Origin: Streptomyces sp. NBC_01275
GTDB lineage: Bacteria; Actinomycetota; Actinomycetes; Streptomycetales; Streptomycetaceae
NCBI RefSeq assembly: GCF_026340655.1
Contig: NZ_JAPEOZ010000001.1
Span: 6,386,001 to 6,450,000 of the forward strand
Direction: 5' to 3'
Length of the DNA stretch: 64,000 nt
Shown here: positions 34,309-42,956 of the stretch, one piece after another
Position numbering within the stretch: the stretch's first letter is position 1
Layout: the number at the start of each line of letters is the position of its first letter
Position numbers and translations under genes: made by a program
The notes under the pieces: model-generated
What the model saw: the letters and a program-made list of their open reading frames with translations, nothing else
Database searches by the model: none
Told to the model about the DNA's origin: nothing

Positions 34309-36009
34309 ATGCCCAGGGAATTCCAACGCGGCCACAAGGCCAGGATCAGTGACCTCACCGCGGGCACCGATCTGTACGTAGGCGTGCAGATCACCGGCCC
34401 CGGCCTGTCCTTCGACATCAGCTGCTTCGGCCTCGACGCCGACGAACGGCTCTCGGACGACCGGTACTTCGTCTTCTTCAACCAGCCGAAGTCCCCCGAG
34501 GAGTCCATCCAGCTCCTGGGCGCCCAGGCGGGCGACACGGAGTCCTTCCGCATCACCCTCGACCAGATCCCGCCGCAGATCCACAAGCTGGCGTTCACGG
34601 CGACGATCGACGGCGCCGGTCAGATGTCGCAGGTCGGTCCCGGCTATGTCCGTATCGTCGCGGGCGGCGAGGAGGTGGCCCGGTACGCGTTCAACGGCTC
34701 GGAGTTCACCACCGAGCGGGCCGTGATGCTGGGCGACTTCTATCTGAAGGACGTGTGGCGCTTCGCGGCCGTCGGGCAGGGCTTCGACGGCGGTCTGGAA
34801 GCGCTGCTGAAGAACTTCGGCGGCGAGGTGATGGAGGAGGAGGCCCCCGCGGCCCCGCAGCAGCAGCCGCAGACCGGCGCCGCTCCCAGCTTCGCCCCGC
34901 CCGCGTTCGGCACCCCGTCGGCCCCCGTCCCGGCGCCCGCTCCCGCCCCGCAGCAGCCGCAGCCCGCCGCACAGGGCTTCGCGCCGCCGCCCGGAGCGAC
35001 CCCGCCGCCCGGCCCGGCGCCCGCGCCCTCGGTGCACGCCGCGCCGACCATCGTCGCGCCCCTGACCCCGCCCGGCGGCGGCCACGTCCCGCCGCCGGCC
35101 CCGGCCCCCGCGCCCTACGGCCAGCCCCAGCCGCCGTACAACCAGCCGCCGCAGCAGCAGCCGTACGGCCAGCCCGCCGCGCCGCCCGCCTCGATGCCGC
35201 CCGGCTACGGCCAGCCCCAGGCGCCCCAGGCCCCGATGCCCCCCGGCTACGGCCAGCAGGCCCCGCCCGGCTACGGCCAGCAGCCCCCGTTCGGCCAGGT
35301 CCCCGGCCAGCAGGCGTACGGCGTGCCGCAGGGCGCGCCCCAGGGCGGCACCGGAGTGGCCGCCGCGCTCCAGCAGTTCAAGGAGACCCCCACCGGGCAG
35401 CGCTGGACGCAGCAGAACAAGAAGCTGATCCGCGTCGACCTCGGCATGGGGGGCCAGCCCGTGCTCGCCCGGCAGGGCAGCATGGTGCTGTACCAGGGCA
35501 AGGTCGACTTCAGCTACAAGGGCGCGGGCTTCGCCGGCCGGATCGTGGGCAACGCGACCGGCCAGGAGATGCAGCTGATGCGCTGCACCGGCCAGGGACA
35601 GGTCTTCCTCGCCGAGAACTCCACGATGCTGCACCCCATCGAGCTCCAGGGCGACGGCATCTGCGTCTCCGCCGAGAACGTCCTCGCCTTCGACGAGAGC
35701 CTCCAGTACGAGGTCCGCCGGATCGAGGGCCACGGCATCCCCGGCGGCGCGCTGTTCACCATGCAGTTCCAGGGCACCGGCACGATCGTCGTGAAGACGC
35801 ACGGCACGCCCGTCGTCCTGCCGGTCACCCCCACCACGTTCGCCGACTGCAACGCCGTGGTCGCCTGGTCGGCCGCCTCCCAGGTGGTCGTCTCCAGCCA
35901 GGTGCGGATGCGCCGCAACGCCTACCCCGGCGACACCGGAGAGAGCGTCAACCTCCAGTTCCGGGGCGCGCCCGGCAACTTCATCGTCGTCCAGCCGTAC
36001 GAGGTCTGA
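34309..36009 (+). CDS. TerD-AIM24 fusion stress protein
   Basis: 566 residues. The N-terminal TerD domain (about 1-175; LTAGTDLYVGVQITGPGL, FDISCFGLDAD, DDRYFVFFNQ) is the calcium-binding tellurite/stress fold. The middle (about 180-345) is a Pro/Gln/Gly/Tyr-rich linker with PPGYGQPQ-like repeats. The C-terminal AIM24 domain (about 350-566) contains QGSMVLYQGKVDF and MRCTGQGQVFLAE. ATG 34309 has GGGGGAC upstream. It is followed within 11 nt by two stand-alone AIM24 genes, so all three are one operon. TerD links to stress response; the AIM24 function in bacteria is unknown. Confidence 0.87.
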   Translation: MPREFQRGHKARISDLTAGTDLYVGVQITGPGLSFDISCFGLDADERLSDDRYFVFFNQPKSPEESIQLLGAQAGDTESFRITLDQIPPQIHKLAFTATIDGAGQMSQVGPGYVRIVAGGEEVARYAFNGSEFTTERAVMLGDFYLKDVWRFAAVGQGFDGGLEALLKNFGGEVMEEEAPAAPQQQPQTGAAPSFAPPAFGTPSAPVPAPAPAPQQPQPAAQGFAPPPGATPPPGPAPAPSVHAAPTIVAPLTPPGGGHVPPPAPAPAPYGQPQPPYNQPPQQQPYGQPAAPPASMPPGYGQPQAPQAPMPPGYGQQAPPGYGQQPPFGQVPGQQAYGVPQGAPQGGTGVAAALQQFKETPTGQRWTQQNKKLIRVDLGMGGQPVLARQGSMVLYQGKVDFSYKGAGFAGRIVGNATGQEMQLMRCTGQGQVFLAENSTMLHPIELQGDGICVSAENVLAFDESLQYEVRRIEGHGIPGGALFTMQFQGTGTIVVKTHGTPVVLPVTPTTFADCNAVVAWSAASQVVVSSQVRMRRNAYPGDTGESVNLQFRGAPGNFIVVQPYEV

Positions 36010-36020
36010 GGGAGCCCGTC

Positions 36021-36701
36021 ATGAACCAGCCGCTCGCGGGCTATGCCCCCGCACCCGTCACCGCCCGCATGGAGAACCACGGCAACCACATGCTGAAGGT
36101 CGCCATGCAGACCGGAAACGACCTCTTCGCGCGCGTGGGCTCGATGGTCGCCTACGAAGGCTTCGTCCAGTACGAGCCCAACCCGCCGGCCGTGCGCCAG
36201 ATCGCGCGCGACTGGATGACCGGCGAGGGCGCGCCCCTGATGAAGTGCACCGGCGACGGTCTGCTCTACCTTGCCGACTACGGCGCCAACGTCGTCGTGA
36301 TCAACCTCAACGGCGACGGCATCTCCGTCAACGCCACCAACCTCCTCGCCTTCGACGCCCACCTCACCTGGGGCGTCGAGCGGGTCAAGGGGCTGGCGAA
36401 GTTCGCCGGACAGGGCCTGTGGAACACCAAGATCTCCGGGCAGGGCTGGGTCGCGCTGACCTCCCGGGGCAAGCCGATCGTCGTCGACTGCGGCGGCGGC
36501 GAGGACGAGACGTACGTCGACCCCGACGCGCTCGTCGCCTGGTCCCCGAACCTCAAGGTGAAGGGAAAGCGCAGCTTCAAGGCGCAGTCGCTCATCGGCC
36601 GGGGCAGCGGCGAGGCCTACCAGATGGCCTTCTCCGGCCAGGGCATCGTCGTCGTCCAGCCCAGCGAGGACAGCACCGACCGTCTCCGGCTCCGGGGCTG
36701 A
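36021..36701 (+). CDS. AIM24 family protein
   Basis: 226-residue single-domain AIM24 protein: RVGSMVAYEGFVQY, MKCTGDGLLYLADYGANV and SGQGWVALTSRG are the beta-helix turns seen in this family. ATG 36021 has GGGAG 8 nt upstream and lies 11 nt after the TerD-AIM24 gene. Its sequence is related to both neighbours, pointing to local duplication. No signal peptide or membrane segment. Role unknown. Confidence 0.87.
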   Translation: MNQPLAGYAPAPVTARMENHGNHMLKVAMQTGNDLFARVGSMVAYEGFVQYEPNPPAVRQIARDWMTGEGAPLMKCTGDGLLYLADYGANVVVINLNGDGISVNATNLLAFDAHLTWGVERVKGLAKFAGQGLWNTKISGQGWVALTSRGKPIVVDCGGGEDETYVDPDALVAWSPNLKVKGKRSFKAQSLIGRGSGEAYQMAFSGQGIVVVQPSEDSTDRLRLRG

Positions 36702-36717
36702 GGGGGAACACCACACC

Positions 36718-37473
36718 ATGCAGAGCCCACTGTTCGCCCACAACGACCTGCAGACCCAGGAGCGCTGGAGCCTGCAGAACAAGCACATGCTCCGCGTCAC
36801 CCTGGAGGGCCACGACGACATCCTCGCCCGCAAGGGCACGATGGTCGCCTACCAGGGACTGATGGAGTTCGACGCCGAGTACCAGAGCAACCAGCAGGGA
36901 CGCGCGCGTGCGTACACCGGCGAGGGCCTGGACCTGATGCGCTGTCACGGACAGGGCACCGTCTACCTCGCCAACCTCGCCCAGCACGTCCACCTCGTGG
37001 ACGTCGAGCAGGACGGGCTGACCGTGGACAGCAGCTATGTGCTGGCCATGGACTCCTCGCTGCACCACGAGGTCATCGCCGTCGACAGCCAGTACGGCAT
37101 CTCCGGCTCCGGGAAGTACCAGCTCAACATCACCGGCCGGGGCAGGGTCGCCCTGATGACCTCGGGCGCGCCGCTGATGATGCAGGTCACGCCCGACCGG
37201 TACGTCAACTGCGACGCCGACGCGATCGTCGCCTGGTCGACCGGGCTGCGCGTGCAGATGCAGGCACAGACGCACTCCTCCGGGGTGTGGCGCCGGCGCG
37301 GCAACACCGGGGAGGGCTGGGAGCTCAGCTTCATGGGCACCGGCTTCGCCCTCGTCCAGCCCAGCGAGCTGCTGCCGCCGCAGAACGCGGCGATCGGCTC
37401 CGGCCTCGCCGCGCAGTACGGGATGGGCCAGCACGGGGCGCGGGCGCAGAACCAGGGCAACGTCTGGAGCTGA
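36718..37473 (+). CDS. AIM24 family protein
   Basis: 251-residue AIM24 protein, third in the operon (16-nt gap, with AGGGGGA before ATG 36718). Motifs parallel the neighbours: ARKGTMVAYQGLMEF, MRCHGQGTVYLANLAQ and SGSGKYQLNITGRG. The C-terminus is Gly/Gln-rich. With the two upstream genes it makes a tandem family of three AIM24 domains, suggesting a hetero-oligomer; this is inference. Confidence 0.87.
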   Translation: MQSPLFAHNDLQTQERWSLQNKHMLRVTLEGHDDILARKGTMVAYQGLMEFDAEYQSNQQGRARAYTGEGLDLMRCHGQGTVYLANLAQHVHLVDVEQDGLTVDSSYVLAMDSSLHHEVIAVDSQYGISGSGKYQLNITGRGRVALMTSGAPLMMQVTPDRYVNCDADAIVAWSTGLRVQMQAQTHSSGVWRRRGNTGEGWELSFMGTGFALVQPSELLPPQNAAIGSGLAAQYGMGQHGARAQNQGNVWS

Positions 37474-37490
37474 CCGTCCGGAAAACAGAC

Positions 37491-37524
37491 GTAAGGGGCG
37501 ACCGTCCAGGCGGCCGCCCCTTAC
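37491..37524. terminator. Bidirectional terminator, AIM24 operon / Nudix gene
   Basis: GTAAGGGGCG (37491-37500) pairs with CGCCCCTTAC (37515-37524), lying between convergent genes. Confidence 0.8.
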
Positions 37525-37528
37525 CCGT

Positions 37529-38044
37529 TCAGAGCCGGGCGCGGGTCGCTTCCAGCAGCCGTACGACCGACTCGTCCGCGACATCCGCGACCTCCTCGTA
37601 GGCGAACCAGCGCAGGTCGAGGGACTCGTCGCTGATCGCCTCCACGGCGTCGGCCGGGGCGAGCGCCGCGTACTGAACGTCGTAGTGCCACGCGCACGGC
37701 GTGTGATGCCGGTCCAGGCGCACGGGGCCGCCGGGGAGCAGGGTCAGCCCGCCGATGCCGGACTCCTCGGTGGCCTCGCGCAGTGCGGCGGCCGGCAGCG
37801 TCTCGTCGCCCGGTTCGCAGTGGCCCCCCATCTGGAGCCACATCCGCAGCTTCTTGTGCAGGGTCAGCAGCACCCGGCCCCGCTCAGGGTCGATCACCAG
37901 CGCGCTCGCCGTGATGTGCCCGTCCCCGCAGGCCTTCCACATGCCGTCCGGATGCGCGGCCAGGTGATCCAGGTAGCTCTGGCGCAGCTCTTCCTGGCCC
38001 TCGTGCCCCTTCAGGACGAGGACCGCGTCGTCGTACAGAGTCAC
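37529..38044 (-). CDS. Nudix hydrolase
   Basis: 171 residues. The Nudix box is GGHCEPGDETLPAAALREATEESG (GX5EX7REUXEEXGU; only the pattern matters). The N-terminus HPDGMWKACGDGHITASALVID is typical of small Streptomyces Nudix proteins. GTG 38044 overlaps the stop of the upstream DUF2342 gene, so the pair is coupled. The substrate cannot be told from sequence. Confidence 0.86.
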   Translation of the reverse strand: MTLYDDAVLVLKGHEGQEELRQSYLDHLAAHPDGMWKACGDGHITASALVIDPERGRVLLTLHKKLRMWLQMGGHCEPGDETLPAAALREATEESGIGGLTLLPGGPVRLDRHHTPCAWHYDVQYAALAPADAVEAISDESLDLRWFAYEEVADVADESVVRLLEATRARL

Positions 38045-39495
38045 TCGGTGTCGTCGCCCTTGTCGTCGTCCTTCTTGCCGTCGTCCTTCTTCAGGTTCGG
38101 CTTCTCGCCGAGGCCGCCGCTCGCCGCCTCGCCGAGCATCTTGTCCAGCTCGGAGAAGTCCAGCTGCTCGCGGTGCACGAAGCCGTCCGGATCGTCCAGG
38201 TCGGAGGCCGTGGGGAGCATGTCCGGGTGGGCCCAGAGGGCGTCCCGGCCGTCGACACCGCGCGCGTCCGTCAGCGAGGCCCACAGACGGGAGGCGTCGC
38301 GCAGCCGGCGCGGACGCAGCTCCAGACCGATCAGCGTCGCGAACGTCTGCTCCGCCGGACCGCCCGTGGCGCGGCGCCGACGCAGGGTCTCGCGCAGCGC
38401 GTCCGCGGACGTCAGACGCGGCTTCGCGGCCGCGTGCACCACCGCGTCCACCCAGCCCTCGACGAGCGCCAGAGCCGTCTCCAGCCGGGCCAGGGCGGCC
38501 TTCTGCTGCGGGGTGTCCTCCGGCTGGAACATGCCCTGCTGGAGGGCGTCCTGCAGCTGCTCGGGGTTCTGCGGGTCGAACTGGCCGACCACGTCCTCCA
38601 GCTTCGCGGTGTCGACCTTGATCCCGCGCGCGTAGCCGTCGACCGCACCGAACAGGTGCGAGCGCAGCCACGGCACATGCGCGAAGAGTCGCTGGTGGGC
38701 GGCCTCGCGCAGGGCGAGATAGAGCCGCACCTCCTCCTTCGACACGCCGAGGTCCTTGCCGAACGCCTCGATGTTCGCCGGCAGCAGCGCGGCCCGGCCG
38801 GCCGGGCCGAGCGGCAGGCCGATGTCGGTCGAGCCGACGACCTCGCCCGCGAGCACGCCGACGGCCTGCCCGATCTGCTGGCCGAACATCGCCCCGCCCA
38901 TCGAGCGCATCATGCCGATCAGCGGGCCCGCCATGGCCTGCATCTCCTCCGGCAGGACGTCGCCCATGGCCGCGCCGACGCGCTCGGCGACCGGGTCCAC
39001 CAGCTCCTTCCACGCGGGCAGCGTCGCCTCGACCCACTCGGCGCGCGACCACGCCACCGCCGAGCCGGCGCCGGACGGCAGGGACGTCGCGTCGTCCAGC
39101 CACAGGTCGGCGAGGCGGACGGCCTCCTCGACCGCGGTGCGCTCGGCCGGGCCGATGCTCGCGTCCTTGACGCCGTCGGAGGTGCCCTGGGACACCGTCT
39201 GGCGGGCGATCTGCTTGGCCATGTCCCAGTTCACCGGACCGCCCTCGTAGGAGAGCATCTGGCCCAGCTGCTGGAACGCGGCGCCCAGGTCGGTGGGGTT
39301 CAGCGAACCGAACATGGCCGCGAGCGGATTGTCCGCACCGGGGCCGCCAAAGCCTCCGGCGCCGGGCAGCCCGCCGAAACCGAACGGGTTGGCCGGTCCC
39401 TGACCACCGCCGCTGTGCGAGTCCTTCTTCTTGCCCTCGTCGCCGTCTTCCGGCTCCTCCGGCGGAAGGCCGAATCCGAATGGGGTGTCACTCAC
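38041..39495 (-). CDS. DUF2342 zinc-dependent metalloprotease family protein
   Basis: 484 residues, an actinobacteria-specific family annotated as a zinc-dependent metalloprotease or F420-biosynthesis-associated protein. The N-terminus is Gly/Pro/Phe-rich and disordered, followed by a mostly helical core; LREAAHQRLFAHVPWLRSHL near residue 260 replaces a canonical HExxH, so protease activity is uncertain. The C-terminus is a Lys/Asp-rich tail (KKDDGKKDDDKGDD). GTG 39495 gives the conserved start SDTPFGFGLPPE; the longer frame to 39918 overlaps the divergent gene. Its homologue lies in the same conserved block in mycobacteria. Confidence 0.84.
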   Translation of the reverse strand: MSDTPFGFGLPPEEPEDGDEGKKKDSHSGGGQGPANPFGFGGLPGAGGFGGPGADNPLAAMFGSLNPTDLGAAFQQLGQMLSYEGGPVNWDMAKQIARQTVSQGTSDGVKDASIGPAERTAVEEAVRLADLWLDDATSLPSGAGSAVAWSRAEWVEATLPAWKELVDPVAERVGAAMGDVLPEEMQAMAGPLIGMMRSMGGAMFGQQIGQAVGVLAGEVVGSTDIGLPLGPAGRAALLPANIEAFGKDLGVSKEEVRLYLALREAAHQRLFAHVPWLRSHLFGAVDGYARGIKVDTAKLEDVVGQFDPQNPEQLQDALQQGMFQPEDTPQQKAALARLETALALVEGWVDAVVHAAAKPRLTSADALRETLRRRRATGGPAEQTFATLIGLELRPRRLRDASRLWASLTDARGVDGRDALWAHPDMLPTASDLDDPDGFVHREQLDFSELDKMLGEAASGGLGEKPNLKKDDGKKDDDKGDDTE

Positions 39496-39691
39496 GGGGT
39501 TCCTCGGCTGGTAAGGCCACCGGGTCTCGCCCGGCGGCGCGGCTGCCCTGCAACACCACCCAGCGTAGACACCCCGGGGCTCGATCGGGCCTCGGTGCTT
39601 CGCCGACTCCTGGCCTGCGGCAGGATGGATGCCACCTGGTACGTACGCGTCACTCGCGCCCGTATGCCAAGACAACCGCTGGAGACACCGG

Positions 39692-40801
39692 GTGAGTTCC
39701 CCAGATCCGCAGGTTCGCGCAGCGCGAAACCACTCAACCCCTGGCTCTGCGCGCGGGCCGGTCGTCGCCGTGACCGGCGCCGCGACCGGGGTCGGCGCAC
39801 TGCTCACCGAGCGGCTCGCCGCGTCGGAGGAGGTCAGGCAGGTCGTCGCGATCGACGAGCGGCGGGGCGAGTGCGACGCGGCGCAGTGGCACATCCTCGA
39901 CGTCCGCGACCCCGCCATCGCCGAGAAGCTGCGCGGGGCGGACGTCGTGGTCCATCTGGCGCTCGACCTCGACCTGGGGAGTGAGGCCGCCGCCCGGACG
40001 GCCTACAACGTGCGGGGGACGCAGACCGTGCTGACCGCCGCCGCGGCGGCCGGGGTGCACCGGGTGGTGCTGTGCACCTCCGCGATGGTCTACGGGGCGC
40101 TGGAGGACAACGAGCTGCCGCTGTCGGAGGACGCGGAGCTGCGGGCGACGGCGGAGGCGACCGGGGTCGGCGATCTGCTGGAGATCGAACGGCTGGCACG
40201 GCGGGCGCCTCGGGCGCATCCGGGGCTCAACGTCACCGTGGTGCGTCCTGCGGTGCTGGTGGGCGGCACGGACACCGCGCTGACCCGGTACTTCGAGTCG
40301 CCGCGGCTGCTGGTGGTGGCCGGGTCCCGTCCGGCCTGGCAGTTCTGCCACGTCGAGGACCTGTGCAGCGCTCTGGAGTACGCCGTCCTGGAGAAGGTCG
40401 ACGGTGAGCTGGCCGTCGGGTGCGACGGCTGGTTGGAGCAGGAGGAGGTCGAGGAGCTCAGCGGGATCCGGCGGATGGAGCTGCCGTCGGCGGTCGCGTT
40501 GGGCGCGGCGGCCCGGCTGCACCGGATCGGGCTGACGCCCTCTCCCGCGGGAGATCTGGCGTACACGATGTACCCCTGGGTGGTGAGCGGGAGCCGGCTG
40601 CACGACGCGGGGTGGCGGGCGCAGTGGACCAACGAGGAGGTGCTCGCGGAGCTGCTGGAGGAGGTGGCCGGGCGGCACACGGTGGTCGGGCGGCGGCTGG
40701 GCCGCAAGGACGCCACGGCGGCGGGTGCGGCCGGCGCGACGGTGGCTCTGCTGGGCGCGGCGGCCGTGGTCCGGCGGGCTCGGAAGGCCCGGCGGAGGTA
40801 G
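39692..40801 (+). CDS. NAD-dependent epimerase/dehydratase family protein (SDR)
   Basis: 369 residues. Rossmann motif VAVTGAATGVGALL starts near residue 24; VVHLALDLDLG and an LCTSAMVYGAL strand follow, but the usual YxxxK catalytic pair is not clear, so this may be an atypical SDR that binds NAD(P) without standard chemistry. A C-terminal hydrophobic segment (AAGAAGATVALLGAAAVV) before a basic tail could anchor it to the membrane. GTG 39692 has GGAG at 7-nt spacing. The last codons run into a 19-bp repeat array. Confidence 0.8.
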   Translation: MSSPDPQVRAARNHSTPGSARGPVVAVTGAATGVGALLTERLAASEEVRQVVAIDERRGECDAAQWHILDVRDPAIAEKLRGADVVVHLALDLDLGSEAAARTAYNVRGTQTVLTAAAAAGVHRVVLCTSAMVYGALEDNELPLSEDAELRATAEATGVGDLLEIERLARRAPRAHPGLNVTVVRPAVLVGGTDTALTRYFESPRLLVVAGSRPAWQFCHVEDLCSALEYAVLEKVDGELAVGCDGWLEQEEVEELSGIRRMELPSAVALGAAARLHRIGLTPSPAGDLAYTMYPWVVSGSRLHDAGWRAQWTNEEVLAELLEEVAGRHTVVGRRLGRKDATAAGAAGATVALLGAAAVVRRARKARRR

Positions 40802-40879
40802 GAAGGCCCGACCTGAGGCAGGAAGGCCCGGCGGAGGCGGGAAGGCCCGGCGGAGGCGGGAAGGCTCGACGGAGGTAGG
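40784..40879. repeat. 19-bp tandem repeat spanning the SDR stop codon
   Basis: Five units of AAGGCCCGGCGGAGGCGGG type (19-20 bp) run from 40784 to 40879. The first unit encodes the basic tail and stop (40799-40801) of the SDR gene; the remainder is non-coding. The third and fourth units are identical. Confidence 0.85.
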
Positions 40880-40957
40880 AAGTTCCAAACCTCCACGCGC
40901 GCGTACCGGGCGATCACGCTATTCCCCCTGATCATGGACGTGCGGCACGATGGAGGC

Positions 40958-41419
40958 ATGGCATCCACTGACGACCATCCCGGCGAGCAGGCGGCGCAGG
41001 ACCCCGTGAAGCTCATCGCCGTTCGTGACTCCGCGCTCTCGCTCGACGAGGTCTTCCGGGCCGTGGGGGACGACGCGGCCGGGGGGACGGCGCTGTTCGT
41101 GGGCACGGTGCGCAACCACGACGGGGGCGCCGACGTCGACGCGCTCGGGTACTCCTGCCATCCCAGCGCCGAGGCGGAGATGCGGCGGATCGCGGAGAAG
41201 GTCGTCGCCGAGTACCCGGTGCGGGCCCTGGCCGCGGTGCACCGGATCGGGGACCTGAGGGTCGGTGATCTCGCGGTGGTCGTCGCCGTCTCGTGCCCGC
41301 ATCGGGGGGAGGCCTTCGAGGCCTGCCGGAAGCTGATCGACGACCTCAAGCACGAGGTGCCGATCTGGAAGCACCAGACGTTCTCGGACGGCACCGAGGA
41401 GTGGGTCGGCGCCTGCTGA
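40958..41419 (+). CDS. moaE: MoaE: molybdopterin synthase catalytic subunit
   Basis: The large subunit of molybdopterin synthase, which transfers sulfur from MoaD thiocarboxylate to precursor Z. The 153 residues include FVGTVRNHDGG (near residue 45), LGYSCHPSAEAEM, AVHRIGDLRVGDLAVVVAVSCPHR, and the C-terminal catalytic KHEVPIWKHQTFSDG with the two active lysines. ATG 40958 follows CACGAT by 6 nt; ATG 40934 would add eight residues. MoeZ, which activates its partner MoaD, is encoded earlier in this window, but no moaD is visible here. Confidence 0.92.
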   Translation: MASTDDHPGEQAAQDPVKLIAVRDSALSLDEVFRAVGDDAAGGTALFVGTVRNHDGGADVDALGYSCHPSAEAEMRRIAEKVVAEYPVRALAAVHRIGDLRVGDLAVVVAVSCPHRGEAFEACRKLIDDLKHEVPIWKHQTFSDGTEEWVGAC

Positions 41420-41534
41420 GCCCACCCACACCCGGCCTGCTGAGTTGCGTAACCGCACCCCTGGCGTGAGCGTTGTCCGTACGGATGGTTAATCTGCTGA
41501 TCAGTCAGTTGGGGTTCGGGGTTGGGAGGTCGGC

Positions 41535-41699
41535 GTGGCTGCGCTCGCCTGGTTGCTGATTCCGCTGGTGGCCGCGGTCGGCGCCGGCCTGTGGGGGAGT
41601 TGGGCCAACCGCACCCGCAAGGCGCGCGGCGACGGCCCGGAACTGGACGGGTACGCCCGGTTCCGCGAGGCCATGGAGCGGCCGCACTCCCGTACGTGA
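41535..41699 (+). CDS. Small single-pass membrane protein
   Basis: A 54-residue ORF with GGGAGG 5 nt before GTG 41535. The N-terminal transmembrane helix is AALAWLLIPLVAAVGAGLWG (residues 2-21), then a basic tail with RTRKARGDGPELDGYARF. Codon use is typical of the host and the ORF sits immediately before the Lon/PDZ gene. Function unknown; the position suggests a partner or adaptor of that envelope protease, which is inference only. Confidence 0.7.
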   Translation: MAALAWLLIPLVAAVGAGLWGSWANRTRKARGDGPELDGYARFREAMERPHSRT

Positions 41700-41753
41700 C
41701 CCGGGTGGTGGCCCTGACGGTGCGCTGACAGAGGCGTCCCGTAATGTCGAGGC

Positions 41754-42848
41754 ATGCCACGCCGCACCGCGACGATGCTCGCCTCCACCCTGATGCTGAT
41801 CGCGCTCCTGTGCGCGGGAGTGCTCATCCCCGTGCCGTATGCGGAGATGTCCCCGGGGCCGACGGTGAACACGCTCGGCGATCACGACGGCGAGCCGGTG
41901 CTGCAGATCTCCGGACGGAAGACGTACGCGACGAGCGGTCATCTGAACATGACCACCGTGCGGGTCACCAGCGCCGACTACCGGATGAACCTCGTGGAGG
42001 CCGTCTACGGATGGCTGGCGCACGACAACAAGGTCGTGCCGCACGACACGCTGTACCCGGACGGCAAGACCGAGGAGCAGTCCACCCAGGAGAACGCCGA
42101 GGAGTTCAGCCAGTCCCAGGAGAGCGCCAAGGTGGCGGCCCTGAAGGAGCTGGACGTCCCGGTGAAGTCCTGGGTGATCGTGTCCACCGTGGTGAAGGGG
42201 TCCCCGGCGGAGGGCAGGCTGCACGCCGGCGATGTGATCAAGGCCGTGGACGGGACCGCGGTGAAGGAGCCGGGCGACGTCGCGAAGCTGGTGACCGAGC
42301 ACAAGCCGGGCGAGGACGTCGTGTTCACGATCGTTCCGGCCAAGGAACAGGCCGCCGCCGAGAAGGCGAACAAGACGGCGACCAAGACCCAGGACATCAC
42401 CATCACCACCGCGACCTCCGACGACAGCGGCGAGAAGCGCGCCATCGTCGGGATCTCGGCCGGGACCGACCACACCTTCCCGTTCACCATCGACATCAAG
42501 CTGGCCGACGTCGGCGGCCCCAGCGCCGGCCTGATGTTCGCCCTCGGCATCTACGACAAGCTCACCCCGGGCAGTCTGACCGGCGGCACGTTCGTGGCCG
42601 GCACCGGGACCATCGACGACGACGGCAAGGTCGGTCCGATCGGCGGCATCGAGCTGAAGACGGTCGGCGCGCGCAGCCAGGGAGCCCGGTACTTCCTGAC
42701 CCCCGCCGACAACTGCGCGGCCGCCGCCAAGGACACCCCTTCGGGGCTCAGGCTCGTCAAGGTGAACACCATCGACGACGCCCTCGGCGCGCTGAAGGAC
42801 ATCCGCAGCGGCGACACCGCCGACCTGCCGAAGTGCACGACGAAGTAA
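41754..42848 (+). CDS. YlbL-type PDZ-Lon (S16) serine protease
   Basis: A membrane-anchored protease (364 residues). One N-terminal transmembrane helix (residues 7-25), a PDZ domain (about 110-190; STVVKGSPAEGRLHAGDVIKAVDG), and an S16 domain with the catalytic Ser in GGPSAGLMFAL (near residue 257) and Lys in GIELKTVGA (near 301). An embedded Ala/Lys-rich stretch separates PDZ from protease. ATG 41754 lies 6 nt after TAATGT (41742-41747), a clear leaderless promoter. It precedes UPF0182, as its homologue does in mycobacteria. Confidence 0.9.
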   Translation: MPRRTATMLASTLMLIALLCAGVLIPVPYAEMSPGPTVNTLGDHDGEPVLQISGRKTYATSGHLNMTTVRVTSADYRMNLVEAVYGWLAHDNKVVPHDTLYPDGKTEEQSTQENAEEFSQSQESAKVAALKELDVPVKSWVIVSTVVKGSPAEGRLHAGDVIKAVDGTAVKEPGDVAKLVTEHKPGEDVVFTIVPAKEQAAAEKANKTATKTQDITITTATSDDSGEKRAIVGISAGTDHTFPFTIDIKLADVGGPSAGLMFALGIYDKLTPGSLTGGTFVAGTGTIDDDGKVGPIGGIELKTVGARSQGARYFLTPADNCAAAAKDTPSGLRLVKVNTIDDALGALKDIRSGDTADLPKCTTK

Positions 42849-42897
42849 CCGAAGCGGGCGAAGTAACCGAAGCGGGCGAAGTGGCCGACGTAGCCGA

Positions 42898-42939
42898 AGC
42901 AGCCCGCCGGGCCACTCCTCAGCGATCCGCCGGGCTGCT
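42898..42939. terminator. Bidirectional terminator, Lon/PDZ gene / PPA1309 gene
   Basis: AGCAGCCCG (42898-42906) pairs with CGGGCTGCT (42931-42939), between convergent genes. Just upstream (42845-42885) is an 18-bp GAAGTAACCGAAGCGGGC repeat that overlaps the stop codon. Confidence 0.7.
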
Positions 42940-42956
42940 CCGCGAAACCCGCCCGG

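Noticed and set aside
39496..39918. Longer start for the DUF2342 protein
   Set aside because: The extra 141 codons overlap the start of the divergent SDR gene and are Arg/Ser/Gly-rich. The GTG at 39495 starts the conserved-looking N-terminus.
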